A stretch of 64,000 nucleotides of DNA from Serratia quinivorans (GCF_946227985.1 NZ_CAMKGL010000010.1:103060-167059); one strand, 5' to 3'; counted from the first letter of the stretch, positions 1 to 8,775 are shown. The notes: generated from the sequence alone by a model not told the origin. Program-made: numbers and translations.

Positions 1-133
1 TGACAATCAGCGCATCGTTGTCTTCCACCGGGGCGCTGTCGCTCCACTCGTGGGCGCACTCAGGGCAGATAAACAGATTGTTGTCCTGGTAAGTGTATTC
101 GGAATTGCACTTCGGGCAGTGTGGGAGTTGCAT
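1..133 (-). CDS. yjdM: YjdM/PhnA-family zinc-ribbon protein (partial, N-terminus only)
   Basis: The reverse strand from 133 encodes [16 protein letters not shown] and continues through [12 protein letters not shown] to the window edge, so only the first 44 residues are seen. Two CPxC pairs (CPKC, CPEC) form the N-terminal zinc ribbon that opens the E. coli YjdM (old name PhnA) family, and the start aligns with that family. The role is poorly defined: despite the old name it is not a phosphonate-degrading enzyme by this evidence. A GAAGAGG-like ribosome-binding site precedes the ATG. It lies downstream of miaB on the same strand but behind a terminator, so it is probably transcribed separately. 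Confidence 0.85.
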   Translation of the reverse strand, partial: MQLPHCPKCNSEYTYQDNNLFICPECAHEWSDSAPVEDNDALIV

Positions 134-153
134 GCTATGTCGCCTCTTCAATC

Positions 154-195
154 AAAAAAATAAAAAAAAGAAAATTGCCGGGCGCGTGGCCCGAC
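154..195 (-). terminator. Rho-independent terminator after miaB
   Basis: On the reverse strand a CGGGC-CACGC-GCCCG hairpin (179-193) is followed by a long T-rich tract. It lies downstream of the miaB stop and just upstream of the yjdM start, separating the two genes. Confidence 0.75.
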
Positions 196-227
196 AGAGA
201 AATAAAGGGGGATGTGCTAATTGTCAT

Positions 228-352
228 CCCAAAATAATTGGTGCTGCATCAAGGCGGCAAGGACGCGAATCCCCGGGAGCTTAGTAAACTAAGTGACCGG
301 GGCGAGCGTGCGCAGCCAACACAGATGCAACTTCAAGTATGAAGGGAAGGGT
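228..352. repeat. ERIC element, subtype A
   Basis: This roughly 125-bp imperfect palindrome contains the ERIC core (AATCCCCGGGAGCTTAGTAAACTAAGTGACCGGGGCGAGCG region, 270-308) between arms with AATAATTGG on the left and CTTCAAGTATGAAGGG on the right. It overlaps the 3' end of miaB and provides its stop codon. Confidence 0.85.
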
Positions 353-1769
353 GGTAAATGCCGACACCCAGCGCATTCTCTTTGCGGGTACGGGCGATCA
401 CCGACTGCGGGGATTCATGTACGCGCAGATCCATCTGCTGTTCGGTACGCACCACTGCACCACGCAGTGAGTTGGTCAGGACTTCGGTGATTTCCACATC
501 CACGAACTGGCCAATCATATCCGGCGTGCCCTCAAAGTTTACCATGCGGTTACAGGCGGTACGGCCCGCCAGCTCCATCACGCTTTTACGTGAGGTGCCT
601 TCCACCAGAATGCGCTGTACGGTGCCGAGCATCCGGCGGCTGAACTGCAGCACCTGCTGGTTGATGCGATCCTGCAGGATATACAGGCGCTGTTTCTTTT
701 CGTCTTCGCTGACGTCGTCCACCATATCGGCCGCCGGGGTACCTGGGCGTGACGAGTAGATAAAGCTGAAGCTGGTGTCGAAGTTAATCTCGGCAATCAG
801 GTTCATGGTCTGTTCGAAGTCGGCCTGGGTTTCCCCCGGGAAGCCGATAATAAAATCAGAGCTGAGCTGAATATCCGGCCGCGCCTTGCGCAGTTTGCGA
901 ATGATCGCTTTGTATTCCAGTGCGGTGTGCGCGCGCTTCATCATGGTCAGTATGCGGTCTGAACCGCTCTGGACCGGCAGATGCAGGAAGCTGACCAGCT
1001 CCGGCGTGTCTTCGTATACCGCAATAATATCGTCGGTGAATTCAATCGGATGGCTGGTGGTGAAACGGATGCGGTCGATGCCGTCAATGGCCGCCACCAG
1101 GCGCAACAGTTCGGCAAAGGAGCAGATGCCGCAGTCGTAGGTTGCCCCGCGGTAGGCATTGACGTTTTGGCCGAGCAGGTTGACTTCACGCACGCCTTGC
1201 GCCGCCAGTTGGGCGACTTCAAACAGCACGTCGTCGCTTGGGCGGCTGACTTCCTCTCCGCGGGTATAAGGCACCACGCAGAAGGTACAGTATTTGTTGC
1301 AGCCTTCCATGATGGAGACAAAGGCGGTCGGGCCTTCGGCACGGGGTTCCGGCAGGCGGTCGAACTTTTCGATCTCCGGGAAGCTGATATCGACGATTGG
1401 GCTGCGGGTGCCCTGCACGTGGTTGAGCATTTCCGGCAGGCGATGCAGGGTTTGCGGCCCAAACACCACGTCGACACAAGGCGCACGGCTACGGATATGC
1501 TCACCTTCCTGTGAGGCCACGCAACCCCCCACGCCGATGATCAACGCCGGGTTCTTTTCTTTCAGCAGCTTCCAGCGGCCCAACATGGCGAAAACTTTTT
1601 CCTGCGCTTTCTCGCGGATCGAGCAGGTATTGAGCAGCAGCACGTCCGCTTCTTCAGCGTTGTCGGTCCATTGATAACCGTGCGTGCTTCCCAGTAAGTC
1701 CGCCATTTTTGATGAATCATATTCATTCATCTGGCAGCCCCAGGTTTTGATATGTAGTTTTTTGGTCAT
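333..1769 (-). CDS. miaB: tRNA-2-methylthio-N6-dimethylallyladenosine synthase MiaB
   Basis: MiaB is a radical-SAM methylthiotransferase that adds a methylthio group at position 37 of tRNAs reading UNN codons. Visible parts are the UPF0004 N-terminal domain with its cluster cysteines ([27 protein letters not shown]), the radical-SAM motif [17 protein letters not shown], and a C-terminal TRAM region. The start [19 protein letters not shown] matches E. coli MiaB. The protein is 478 residues against 474 in E. coli. The last residues after GVGIYHP are read from an ERIC repeat, which supplies the TGA. It is monocistronic here, divergent from ubiF. Confidence 0.96.
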   Translation of the reverse strand: MTKKLHIKTWGCQMNEYDSSKMADLLGSTHGYQWTDNAEEADVLLLNTCSIREKAQEKVFAMLGRWKLLKEKNPALIIGVGGCVASQEGEHIRSRAPCVDVVFGPQTLHRLPEMLNHVQGTRSPIVDISFPEIEKFDRLPEPRAEGPTAFVSIMEGCNKYCTFCVVPYTRGEEVSRPSDDVLFEVAQLAAQGVREVNLLGQNVNAYRGATYDCGICSFAELLRLVAAIDGIDRIRFTTSHPIEFTDDIIAVYEDTPELVSFLHLPVQSGSDRILTMMKRAHTALEYKAIIRKLRKARPDIQLSSDFIIGFPGETQADFEQTMNLIAEINFDTSFSFIYSSRPGTPAADMVDDVSEDEKKQRLYILQDRINQQVLQFSRRMLGTVQRILVEGTSRKSVMELAGRTACNRMVNFEGTPDMIGQFVDVEITEVLTNSLRGAVVRTEQQMDLRVHESPQSVIARTRKENALGVGIYHPSLHT

Positions 1770-1832
1770 TGACTTGCCATTACTCAGTGCGGAGCGAAAG
1801 TTGCGATACGCGACATGCAGGGCGCTTATAAC

Positions 1833-1952
1833 TTATGGCTTTCAAGTTGCAGTTAGGCGGCAAGTTCGGGAGTCCCCAGGCGCTTACTCAGGTAAGTAAC
1901 TGGGGTGAGCGAATGCAGCCAACAACGCTGCAGCTTGAAAGACGACAGGTAT
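1833..1952. repeat. ERIC element, subtype B
   Basis: The core CCCCAGGCGCTTACTCAGG (1878-1896) through ACTGGGGTGAGCG is flanked by TTCAAGTTGCAG on the left and GCAGCTTGAAAGACGAC on the right. The arms differ from the AATAATT/AAGTATGACGGG arms of subtype A. It sits between the divergent miaB and ubiF genes. Confidence 0.8.
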
Positions 1953-2094
1953 ATTGTAAACATTTGACGCCGTTGTGACCAGCGTGGGGAAAACGGCATG
2001 CGACCTGAAGCCAAATTAAAAATCCGTTACACTGATGCCAAACGCCATGCCGGTGGGGATGGCGATAATTAACCAAGAAAAAATAGCCAACAAT

Positions 2095-3276
2095 ATGAAC
2101 ACTTCTCAAAAACGGTATGACGCGGTGGTGGTAGGCGGTGGCATGGTTGGCGCGGCCGCTGCGCTGGGGCTGGCGCAGGCCGGTTGGTCGGTGGCATTGC
2201 TGGAACATCAGGCGCCGCAAGCATTCGATGCGCAAAGCCCGCCGGACTTGCGTATTTCCGCGATTGGCTGCACCTCGGTAGGGTTGCTCAAACAGCTCGG
2301 TGCCTGGCCGGCGGTGCAAGCGATGCGCACTGCGCCGTACCGCCGTTTGGAAACCTGGGAGTGGGCATCGGCACGGGTGGCGTTTGACGCCGCTTCACTC
2401 GGCCTGCCCGAGCTGGGCTTTATGGTGGAAAACCGCATTTTGCAACTGGCACTGTGGCAGCAGCTCGAGCAGTGCGACAATCTGACGCTCTATTGCCCCG
2501 CCAGACTGCGTTCGCTGCAACGGGGTGACGAGCATTGGCGAGTGACACTGGACTCCTCTGAGACGCTTCAGACGCGTCTGGTGGTCGGCGCTGATGGGGC
2601 CAATTCGCAGGTGCGTAATTTGGCGGCCATCGGTACCAGCGGCTGGCAGTACCGTCAGTCCTGCATGTTGATCACCGTTGAGACCGGTGCACCGCAGCAG
2701 GATGTGACCTGGCAGCAGTTTTTCCCCTCAGGCCCACGCGCTTTCCTGCCGCTGTATGATCAATGGGCTTCGCTGGTGTGGTACGACAGCCCACAGCGTA
2801 TCCGTCAGTTGCAGGCGATGCCACCAGCGCAACTTGAGCGCGAAATCGCTGAGGCGTTTCCTGCACGTTTGGGAACGGTGAAAGTGCATGCCGCCGGATC
2901 TTTCCCGCTGGCGCGTCGCCACGCACAGCGCTATGTGTTACCGGGGCTGGCGTTGCTCGGCGACGCAGCACACACCATTAATCCGTTAGCCGGGCAGGGC
3001 GTGAACCTGGGATATCGCGATGTGGACGCCTTGCTGGCGGTTTTGAGTGAGGCGCGGGAACAGGGTGAGGACGGGAGCAGTGAAGCGGTGCTGATGCGCT
3101 ATCAGCGTCGTCGCCGTACCGATAATCTGCTGATGCAAAGCGGTATGGATCTGTTTTACACCGCCTTTAGCAATAATTTGGCACCGTTAAGTGTGGCACG
3201 CAATCTTGCGTTGATGGCGGCCCAACGGGCGGGCAAGCTAAAGGAACATGCGTTGAAGTATGCGCTGGGTTTATAA
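2095..3276 (+). CDS. ubiF: 3-demethoxyubiquinol 3-hydroxylase UbiF
   Basis: UbiF is an FAD-dependent monooxygenase of ubiquinone biosynthesis, acting at the hydroxylation step before the final O-methylation. Residues VVVGGGMVGAAAALGLAQ form the N-terminal dinucleotide fold, VVGADGANSQVR is the DG motif of this hydroxylase family, and GLALLGDAAHTINPLAGQGVNLG is the C-terminal FAD motif. I chose the ATG at 2095 (393 residues) because E. coli UbiF is 391 residues and begins at the equivalent place; an in-frame ATG at 2035 would add 20 unmatched residues. It is adjacent to the tRNA cluster, as in E. coli. Confidence 0.94.
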   Translation: MNTSQKRYDAVVVGGGMVGAAAALGLAQAGWSVALLEHQAPQAFDAQSPPDLRISAIGCTSVGLLKQLGAWPAVQAMRTAPYRRLETWEWASARVAFDAASLGLPELGFMVENRILQLALWQQLEQCDNLTLYCPARLRSLQRGDEHWRVTLDSSETLQTRLVVGADGANSQVRNLAAIGTSGWQYRQSCMLITVETGAPQQDVTWQQFFPSGPRAFLPLYDQWASLVWYDSPQRIRQLQAMPPAQLEREIAEAFPARLGTVKVHAAGSFPLARRHAQRYVLPGLALLGDAAHTINPLAGQGVNLGYRDVDALLAVLSEAREQGEDGSSEAVLMRYQRRRRTDNLLMQSGMDLFYTAFSNNLAPLSVARNLALMAAQRAGKLKEHALKYALGL

Positions 3277-3327
3277 CCTGAACGGGTTCAGCTTGCTGGG
3301 CCCGGCCATTGACCCGAATGCCCAATA

Positions 3328-3358
3328 GCAAAAAGCCCGCCGAAGCGGGCTTTTCTAA
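3328..3358. terminator. Bidirectional terminator between ubiF and the tRNA operon
   Basis: AAAGCCCGC-CGAA-GCGGGCTTTT forms a GC-rich hairpin with A residues on one side and T residues on the other. It can end ubiF transcription on the plus strand and the tRNA operon on the minus strand. Confidence 0.8.
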
Positions 3359-3361
3359 ATG

Positions 3362-3436
3362 TGGCTGGGGTGCCAGGATTCGAACCTGGGTATGCTGGTA
3401 TCAGAAACCAGAGCCTTACCGCTTGGCGACACCCCA
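3362..3436 (-). tRNA. tRNA-Gln(CTG)
   Basis: The reverse strand gives TGGGGTGTCGCCAAGCGG with anticodon CTG in the context TTTCTGATA, a TTCGAATCC T-arm and an encoded CCA end (75 nt). It corresponds to glnV/glnX of E. coli and is the last gene of the operon. Confidence 0.95.
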
Positions 3437-3455
3437 ATGGTGTAACAGTAAAATA

Positions 3456-3532
3456 TGGTGGCTACGACGGGATTTGAACCTGTGACCCCATCATTATGAG
3501 TGATGTGCTCTAACCAGCTGAGCTACGTAGCC
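3456..3532 (-). tRNA. tRNA-Met(CAT), elongator
   Basis: The reverse strand begins GGCTACGTAGCTCAGCTGG, has anticodon CAT in CTCATAATG, and ends with an encoded ACCA (77 nt). The acceptor stem starts with a normal G-C pair, so this is the elongator and not the initiator Met tRNA. It is identical to the copy at 3892-3968. Confidence 0.95.
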
Positions 3533-3570
3533 ATTTTTTGATATTTTACTTTAAAAGTCAATGATGTTGA

Positions 3571-3645
3571 TGGCTGGGGTACCTGGATTCGAACCAGGGA
3601 ATGCTGGTATCAAAAACCAGTGCCTTACCGCTTGGCGATACCCCA
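3571..3645 (-). tRNA. tRNA-Gln(TTG)
   Basis: The 75-nt cloverleaf sequence begins TGGGGTATCGCCAAGCGG on the reverse strand, has anticodon TTG in TTTTTGATA, and encodes CCA. The next copy (3693-3767) has the same sequence. Confidence 0.95.
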
Positions 3646-3692
3646 TCAACAAATTTTCAACTTCTTCTTACTGCATCCAACCATTTAAAAAA

Positions 3693-3767
3693 TGGCTGGG
3701 GTACCTGGATTCGAACCAGGGAATGCTGGTATCAAAAACCAGTGCCTTACCGCTTGGCGATACCCCA
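3693..3767 (-). tRNA. tRNA-Gln(TTG), second copy
   Basis: This 75-nt gene has the same sequence as 3571-3645, with anticodon TTG and an encoded CCA. The tandem pair matches glnU-glnW of E. coli. Confidence 0.95.
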
Positions 3768-3796
3768 TCTGATGCCTGCAACCCGATGATAAGAAA

Positions 3797-3881
3797 TGGT
3801 GCGGGAGGCGAGACTTGAACTCGCACACCTTGCGGCGCTAGAACCTAAATCTAGTGCGTCTACCAATTTCGCCACTCCCGC
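3797..3881 (-). tRNA. tRNA-Leu(TAG)
   Basis: This is an 85-nt class II tRNA with a long variable arm. On the reverse strand it begins GCGGGAGTGGCGAAATTGG, has anticodon TAG in GATTTAGGT, and encodes CCA. It matches leuW. Confidence 0.95.
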
Positions 3882-3891
3882 AAAAAAAAGA

Positions 3892-3968
3892 TGGTGGCTA
3901 CGACGGGATTTGAACCTGTGACCCCATCATTATGAGTGATGTGCTCTAACCAGCTGAGCTACGTAGCC
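3892..3968 (-). tRNA. tRNA-Met(CAT), elongator, promoter-proximal copy
   Basis: This is the first gene of the operon, with the same 77-nt sequence as 3456-3532 and an encoded CCA. It matches metT of E. coli. Confidence 0.95.
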
Positions 3969-4007
3969 ATCTTTTTTCGCGCAACCTTCATCGGCGTTGC
4001 GGGGCGC

Positions 4008-4036
4008 ATTATGCGTATATGGCCGTTTTGCGTCAA
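4008..4036 (-). promoter_or_regulatory. Promoter of the tRNA operon with GC-rich discriminator
   Basis: On the reverse strand TTGACG (4031-4036) and CATAAT (4008-4013) are separated by 17 bases and followed by GCGCCCCGC. A GC-rich discriminator directly after the -10 box is the hallmark of stringently controlled stable-RNA promoters. The first tRNA begins about 40 bases downstream. Confidence 0.75.
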
Positions 4037-4137
4037 CAAGTTTTTTCCCGAAAAAGCGACCGGATGTGTTGTTTGTCTGGGTTGTGAACAGTATGGCGAT
4101 AAAATCACCAATTCCGACAATTAATGGTTGAAAACAT

Positions 4138-4166
4138 CAACAAAAAGGCGGGCCCGAAGGCCCGCC
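4138..4166 (-). terminator. Rho-independent terminator of asnB
   Basis: On the reverse strand GGCGGGCC-TTCG-GGCCCGCC is followed by TTTTTG. It lies 23 bases after the asnB stop codon. Confidence 0.85.
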
Positions 4167-4188
4167 CAGGGAATAAAACGCCCGGCGA

Positions 4189-5853
4189 TTATTTGTAGGC
4201 GGACTGGTGAACGCCGACTGCACGACCAGAAGGATCGTCCATCTTTTTGAACGACTCATCCCATTCGATGGCTTTGGCTGAAGAGCAGGCTACTGACGGG
4301 CCGCCAGGCACGCATTCGGCCGCGCTTGGCAGGGGGAACAGCTCTTCAAAGATTTCGCGATACAGGTAGCCTTCCTTGGAGCTAGGCGTGTTGTACGGGA
4401 AGCGGAAACGTGCGGTTTCGAGCTGTTGATCGCTGATCTGCTTGGCAGCGACTTCTTTCAAGGTGTCGATCCAGCTGTAGCCAACGCCGTCGGAGAACTG
4501 CTCTTTCTGGCGCCAAGCCACGCTGGCTGGCAGGTAGGATTCAAAACATTCACGCAGGATATGTTTTTCCATTTTGCCATTGCCGCACATTTTGTCTTTC
4601 GGGTTAATGCGCATCGCCACGTCGAGGAATTTTTTATCCAGGAAGGGGACCCGGGCTTCCACGCCCCAGGCGGACATCGCCTTGTTGGCGCGCGCGCAGT
4701 CAAACATATGCAGGGCCAGCAGTTTACGCACGGTTTCGTCGTGGAACTCACGAGCATCCGGTGCCTTGTGGAAGTACAGGTAACCGCCGAACACTTCGTC
4801 CGCACCTTCACCAGACAGCACCATCTTGATACCCATCGCCTTGATCTTGCGTGACATCAGGTACATCGGGGTGGAGGCACGGATGGTGGTGACGTCATAG
4901 GTTTCGATGTGATAAATCACGTCGCGAATGGCGTCCAGGCCTTCCTGCACGGTGAAATGAATTTCGTGGTGTACGGTGCCCAGGTGGTTAGCCACGTCCT
5001 GCGCGGCGCGCAGATCCGGTGAACCTTCCAGGCCGACGGCGAAGGAGTGCAGCTGCGGCCACCAGGCTTCGCTGCGCTCTTGATCTTCCACGCGGCGTGC
5101 GGCGTACTTTTTGGTAATGGCGGAGATCACCGAAGAGTCCAGGCCGCCAGACAGCAGCACGCCGTAAGGCACGTCAGACATCAGGTGGCTTTTCACCGAA
5201 TCTTCCAGCGCGTTGTGCAGGGCGTTGGCGTCGGTGACGTTGTCTTTAACCGCATCGTAATCGAACCAGTCACGCTGGTAGTATTCGCGGATCTCACCGT
5301 CCTGGCTCCACAGATAGCTGCCCGCCGGGAATTCTTTGATGGTGCGGCAAACCGGCACCAGCGCTTTCATTTCAGAGGCAACATACAGGTTGCCGAATTC
5401 ATCATGCCCCATGTACAGCGGGATAATGCCCAGATGGTCGCGGCCAATCAGGTAAGCGTCTTTCTCGGAGTCGTACAGGGCAAAGGCGAACATGCCCTGC
5501 AGATCGTCGAGGAAGTCGGTGCCTTTTTCCTGATACAGCGCCAGGATCACCTCACAGTCGGAACCGGTCTGGAACTCATAGCGCTCGCTAAGTTGCTGAC
5601 GCAGTGCCTGGTGGTTGTAAATTTCACCGTTAACCGCCAGAACGTGGGTGTGCGCAGCGTTGTACAGCGGTTGGGCGCCATTGTTGACGTCGACAATCGA
5701 CAGGCGCTCATGCACCAGAATGGCTTTATCGCTGGCGTAAACACCGGACCAGTCCGGGCCGCGATGGCGCATCAGACGGGACAGCTCCAGCGCTTTCTTA
5801 CGCAGTTCAACGGGATCGGACTTCAGATCGAGCACACCGAAAATAGAACACAT
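4189..5853 (-). CDS. asnB: Asparagine synthase B (glutamine-hydrolysing)
   Basis: AsnB makes asparagine from aspartate, glutamine and ATP. The N-terminal nucleophile Cys2 (MCSIFGV) and the class II glutaminase motifs RHRGPDWSG and NGEIYNH form the amidotransferase half. LLSGGLDSSVISAI is the PP-loop ATP site of the synthetase half. The 554 residues equal the E. coli length. The gene has its own terminator and lies downstream of an ERIC repeat. Its position upstream of the tRNA cluster is as in E. coli. Confidence 0.97.
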   Translation of the reverse strand: MCSIFGVLDLKSDPVELRKKALELSRLMRHRGPDWSGVYASDKAILVHERLSIVDVNNGAQPLYNAAHTHVLAVNGEIYNHQALRQQLSERYEFQTGSDCEVILALYQEKGTDFLDDLQGMFAFALYDSEKDAYLIGRDHLGIIPLYMGHDEFGNLYVASEMKALVPVCRTIKEFPAGSYLWSQDGEIREYYQRDWFDYDAVKDNVTDANALHNALEDSVKSHLMSDVPYGVLLSGGLDSSVISAITKKYAARRVEDQERSEAWWPQLHSFAVGLEGSPDLRAAQDVANHLGTVHHEIHFTVQEGLDAIRDVIYHIETYDVTTIRASTPMYLMSRKIKAMGIKMVLSGEGADEVFGGYLYFHKAPDAREFHDETVRKLLALHMFDCARANKAMSAWGVEARVPFLDKKFLDVAMRINPKDKMCGNGKMEKHILRECFESYLPASVAWRQKEQFSDGVGYSWIDTLKEVAAKQISDQQLETARFRFPYNTPSSKEGYLYREIFEELFPLPSAAECVPGGPSVACSSAKAIEWDESFKKMDDPSGRAVGVHQSAYK

Positions 5854-5880
5854 ATACCGACTCTCCTAACGACTTTTTTA

Positions 5881-6005
5881 TACCCGTCATACTTCAAGTG
5901 GCTTGGGTGTTGGCTGCCTTCACTCACCCCAGTCACATACTTGAGTAGGCTCCTGGGGCTTCGCTCAGTTGCCGCCTACAAGCAACTCGAATTATTTTGG
6001 GCATA
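5881..6005. repeat. ERIC element, subtype A (inverted relative to 7870-7992)
   Basis: It begins TACCCGTCATACTTCAAGTGG and ends CTCGAATTATTTTGGGCA, with the core AGGCTCCTGGGGCTTCGCT inside. It sits directly upstream of asnB and forms one side of an inverted ERIC pair around chiC. Confidence 0.88.
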
Positions 6006-6227
6006 GACTGTGATGTTGTGTTTGGTTTTATAGGCAGCATGGCCGGCTCATCAGCGATGGCACGGTTTTGCTGCGTTGTGTTTATGAAAATGCGTCAAAA
6101 GCGGCAGGGGATGCAAGCGTTTTAGCGCTGCGCTGGAAAATAGTTGTTTGGGATAGGTCGAATATTAGCGGATGTTCAGTTAATGACGCATAAAATTAAC
6201 GAATATGCATTTTTTTACTAAATAGAT

Positions 6228-6256
6228 GAGTTGCCGGGCGGTTTTTCCGGCAACTC
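6228..6256 (-). terminator. Hairpin after chiC, probable terminator
   Basis: GAGTTGCCGG and CCGGCAACTC form a perfect 10-bp stem just downstream of the chiC stop. On the reverse strand it is followed by an A/T-rich stretch and not a pure T run, so termination is likely but not certain. Confidence 0.55.
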
Positions 6257-6267
6257 ATTGCTGCTTA

Positions 6268-7722
6268 TCAGGCGGTCAACTGCCACAGGGTGAAGGCCGC
6301 ATCCGGCGTCCAGCCCGCGTTAGAGGTGTGTGCCTGAAGGCAGGTATATTTCTTGCCTTTATAGGTCACCACATCACCGACCTTATAGCCGTGGTTGTTC
6401 TGCCACTCGCCTGGGGTAGGATCGGGCGGTGTGCCGCCGTCTGCGGTTTTCACCGCCAGCGCATTGCTCGGCAGTGAGGTACTGCCCTGGTTATCGGTGG
6501 CGGTAACGAAGTAGCTGTATTGCGTTGCCGGAGTCAGGCCGCTGTCTTGCAGCGACAGGCCGCCGGTCTGGCCGATAGCGCTACCGTTACGGTAAACCGT
6601 ATATTGACTCACCGGATTGACGCTGCTGGCAGCCGCCCAGTTCAACGTCAACGACGTTGCGGCGATCGTGGTCGCGTTCAACGCCGTTGGCGCATCAGGC
6701 TTTCCCGGTGGTGGCGTGATCCCTCCCTGGATCAGCGCGGCATAACGCGTTTTGAATTCCCAGTTATAAGCCACGCCGGCCTTGCTCCTGCCGTTGTCCC
6801 AGTTTACCGACCAGGTCATCAGGCCCTTGATCGACAAACCTTTGGCGTCAAGACGCGCGAAGGCGTTATAAACCGCCATTTTGTCGACCACATAGCCGGT
6901 GGCGGCAGCGTCATTGTTGGTTGGCAGACCGATAACGAATTTGGCTGCCGGGATTTTGGTATAACCACGGGTGCCGGTTACCAGACTTTCGGTCAGGTAA
7001 TACAGGAAATCCTCTTTCATGGCATCGTTATTCTGGGTGATCCAGGCGCCTTTACCGCCGTTGGCTTCATCCACCCAGATACCATCACCGCCCTGATTAT
7101 AATATTGCGGCGCGATAAAGTCGTAATAGCCTTCGAGCGCGGTAATATAATCCAGGTAAGTACCGTTGGTGCGTAAATAAGGGAACTCGGGCGCCATGCT
7201 GACAATAAAGTTTTTACCTTCGGCTGCATAGTGTGATTTAACTTTTTTCAGTGCGACCGGCAGAACGGTTTTATTATTGGCTGCACCAATGGCGGCCTGT
7301 TCCAGATCGATATCCAACCCGTCGAAACCGTAGGTTTCCACCAGGCGGATAATCTCATTGGCCAGCTTGTCTTCGTCGCCGGTTTTCAATTCAATATGCG
7401 CGTCTGCACCACCCAGTGAAATCAGCACGGCGCGGCCCTGGCTATTGAGCACGCCAACCTGACGGCGGAACTCGGCATCAGACAGGTTGTAAGGCTTGAA
7501 GGTGGGGATACCTTCGCCTTTCATAAAGGCCACGGCGACCACGTTATATTCGGCCGGAATGTCGGTCAAATTCATATTGGCGAATTGGCCTTGCTGATAA
7601 CCGTCACTGGCACCGGCGGCCCAGTTGTGCCAAAAACCCATCATGATTTTTTTATTGGTCATGTCCGGCATGATGGCTGCGTCATCTGCTGCTTGTGCAT
7701 TGATCATATTATTGGTGCTCAT
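6268..7722 (-). CDS. chiC: GH18 chitinase C with FnIII and chitin-binding domains
   Basis: This is an endo-acting chitinase of family 18. The TIM barrel spans about residues 24-335 and carries the DGLDIDLE signature with catalytic Glu141, the numbering used for S. marcescens ChiC. A proline-rich linker (GGITPPPGKPD) leads to a fibronectin type III domain at about 345-430. A CBM5/12-type chitin-binding domain at about 438-484 contains the motifs WQNNHGYKVGDVVTYKGKKY and AGWTP. There is no N-terminal signal peptide. This is typical of ChiC, whose release in S. marcescens depends on a holin/endopeptidase-type route. The 484 residues fit the family. It is isolated between asnB and nagD and flanked by inverted ERICs. 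Confidence 0.95.
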   Translation of the reverse strand: MSTNNMINAQAADDAAIMPDMTNKKIMMGFWHNWAAGASDGYQQGQFANMNLTDIPAEYNVVAVAFMKGEGIPTFKPYNLSDAEFRRQVGVLNSQGRAVLISLGGADAHIELKTGDEDKLANEIIRLVETYGFDGLDIDLEQAAIGAANNKTVLPVALKKVKSHYAAEGKNFIVSMAPEFPYLRTNGTYLDYITALEGYYDFIAPQYYNQGGDGIWVDEANGGKGAWITQNNDAMKEDFLYYLTESLVTGTRGYTKIPAAKFVIGLPTNNDAAATGYVVDKMAVYNAFARLDAKGLSIKGLMTWSVNWDNGRSKAGVAYNWEFKTRYAALIQGGITPPPGKPDAPTALNATTIAATSLTLNWAAASSVNPVSQYTVYRNGSAIGQTGGLSLQDSGLTPATQYSYFVTATDNQGSTSLPSNALAVKTADGGTPPDPTPGEWQNNHGYKVGDVVTYKGKKYTCLQAHTSNAGWTPDAAFTLWQLTA

Positions 7723-7869
7723 GGTAACCTCGTTTTTTTAAGTAAGATTATTTCCGCACGACGTCAATATCAGTGATTGGCGGGGCGTAAATATAGAGTG
7801 CGCTTTTTAAACGAGGCTGGGGTGAAACCTTTGGTGGGCAATAATAAATTTAATTCAACTTGGGGACGT

Positions 7870-7992
7870 TACCCTAAATAATTGGAGTTGCATTGAGGCG
7901 GCCAGTTTGTAAGTCCACAGGAGCATAGATAACTATGTGACTGGGACGCATAAACGCAGCCAACGAAAATGCAGCTTCAAGTATGACGGGTA
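7870..7992. repeat. ERIC element, subtype A
   Basis: It begins TACCCTAAATAATTGGAGTTGC, contains CCACAGGAGCATAGATAACT in the core, and ends CTTCAAGTATGACGGGTA. It lies between the chiC start and the nagD end, opposite in orientation to the copy at 5881-6005. Confidence 0.9.
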
Positions 7993-7996
7993 TAAG

Positions 7997-8015
7997 GGTG
8001 GCCGTGATGGCCACC
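7997..8015 (-). terminator. Hairpin after nagD
   Basis: GGTGGCC and GGCCACC are separated by five bases, immediately downstream of the nagD stop. Only a short T-poor tail (CTTATA) follows on the reverse strand, so it may be a weak terminator or an mRNA 3' end stabiliser. Confidence 0.45.
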
Positions 8016-8022
8016 GCAGGCA

Positions 8023-8775
8023 TTAGAAAATATTGATATCGGCGACGGACGGGAAGATATAACTCGGGCGGAACGGCATGGTTTCGACATCGTTCAGCGT
8101 CGAGACGCCGGACAGCACCAATACGGTTTCCAGACCGGCCTGGAAGCCTGCCAGAATATCGGTGCGCAGGTTATCACCGACGATCACCGTTTCTTCCGAA
8201 TGCCCCTGCATCTTATTCAGTGCGGCACGGATGATCCACGGGCTTGGCTTGCCAACGTAAAACGGTTTGCGGCCGGTGATTTTCTCGATGGGGGCGCACA
8301 GCGCACCGCAGGCCGGCACAAAACCATGGCCGTGGGTATCCGGGTTGGTAGCAATAAAGCGCGCGCCGTTATTCACGAAGTAGGCGGCCTTGTGCATCAT
8401 GTCCCAGTTGTAGGAGCGGGTTTCGCCGACGATGACGAAGTCCGGATTGATGTCGGTAATGGTGAAACCGGCTTTATACAGTTCATGAATCAGCGCGCCT
8501 TCACCGACCACATAGGCTTTTTTGCCTTCCTGACGGCGCAGGAAATCGGCGGTGGCCATGGCGGAGGTATAAAACGCGCTTTCCGGCACTTCCAGTCCGG
8601 CGGCGGCGAAGCGGTTCGCCAGATCCTGCGCGGTCTGTGACGGATAGTTGGTCAGCACCACCAGCGGCATGCCCTGTTCCTGAATGCGCGCCAGGAAAAG
8701 ATCGGCACCGGGAACCGGCGTGTTGTCATGCAGCAGCACGCCGTCGATATCACATATAACGTTTTTGATTGTCAT
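8023..8775 (-). CDS. nagD: NagD, HAD-family nucleotide monophosphatase
   Basis: NagD is a cytoplasmic HAD-superfamily phosphatase, active on UMP and related nucleotides in E. coli and not needed for GlcNAc breakdown. Motif I is DIDGVLLHDN near the N-terminus, TNYPSQT fits motif II, and GKPSPWIIRAAL with VGDNLRTDILAGFQAG carry motifs III and IV. It has 250 residues, the usual length. It is the last gene of nagBACD, 67 bases after nagC. Confidence 0.96.
   Translation of the reverse strand: MTIKNVICDIDGVLLHDNTPVPGADLFLARIQEQGMPLVVLTNYPSQTAQDLANRFAAAGLEVPESAFYTSAMATADFLRRQEGKKAYVVGEGALIHELYKAGFTITDINPDFVIVGETRSYNWDMMHKAAYFVNNGARFIATNPDTHGHGFVPACGALCAPIEKITGRKPFYVGKPSPWIIRAALNKMQGHSEETVIVGDNLRTDILAGFQAGLETVLVLSGVSTLNDVETMPFRPSYIFPSVADINIF

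Noticed and set aside
3561..3818. Small plus-strand ORFs over the tRNA genes
   Set aside because: They are translations of tRNA gene complements; the repeated peptide LVSKTSALPLGDTP simply reflects the duplicated Gln tRNA genes.
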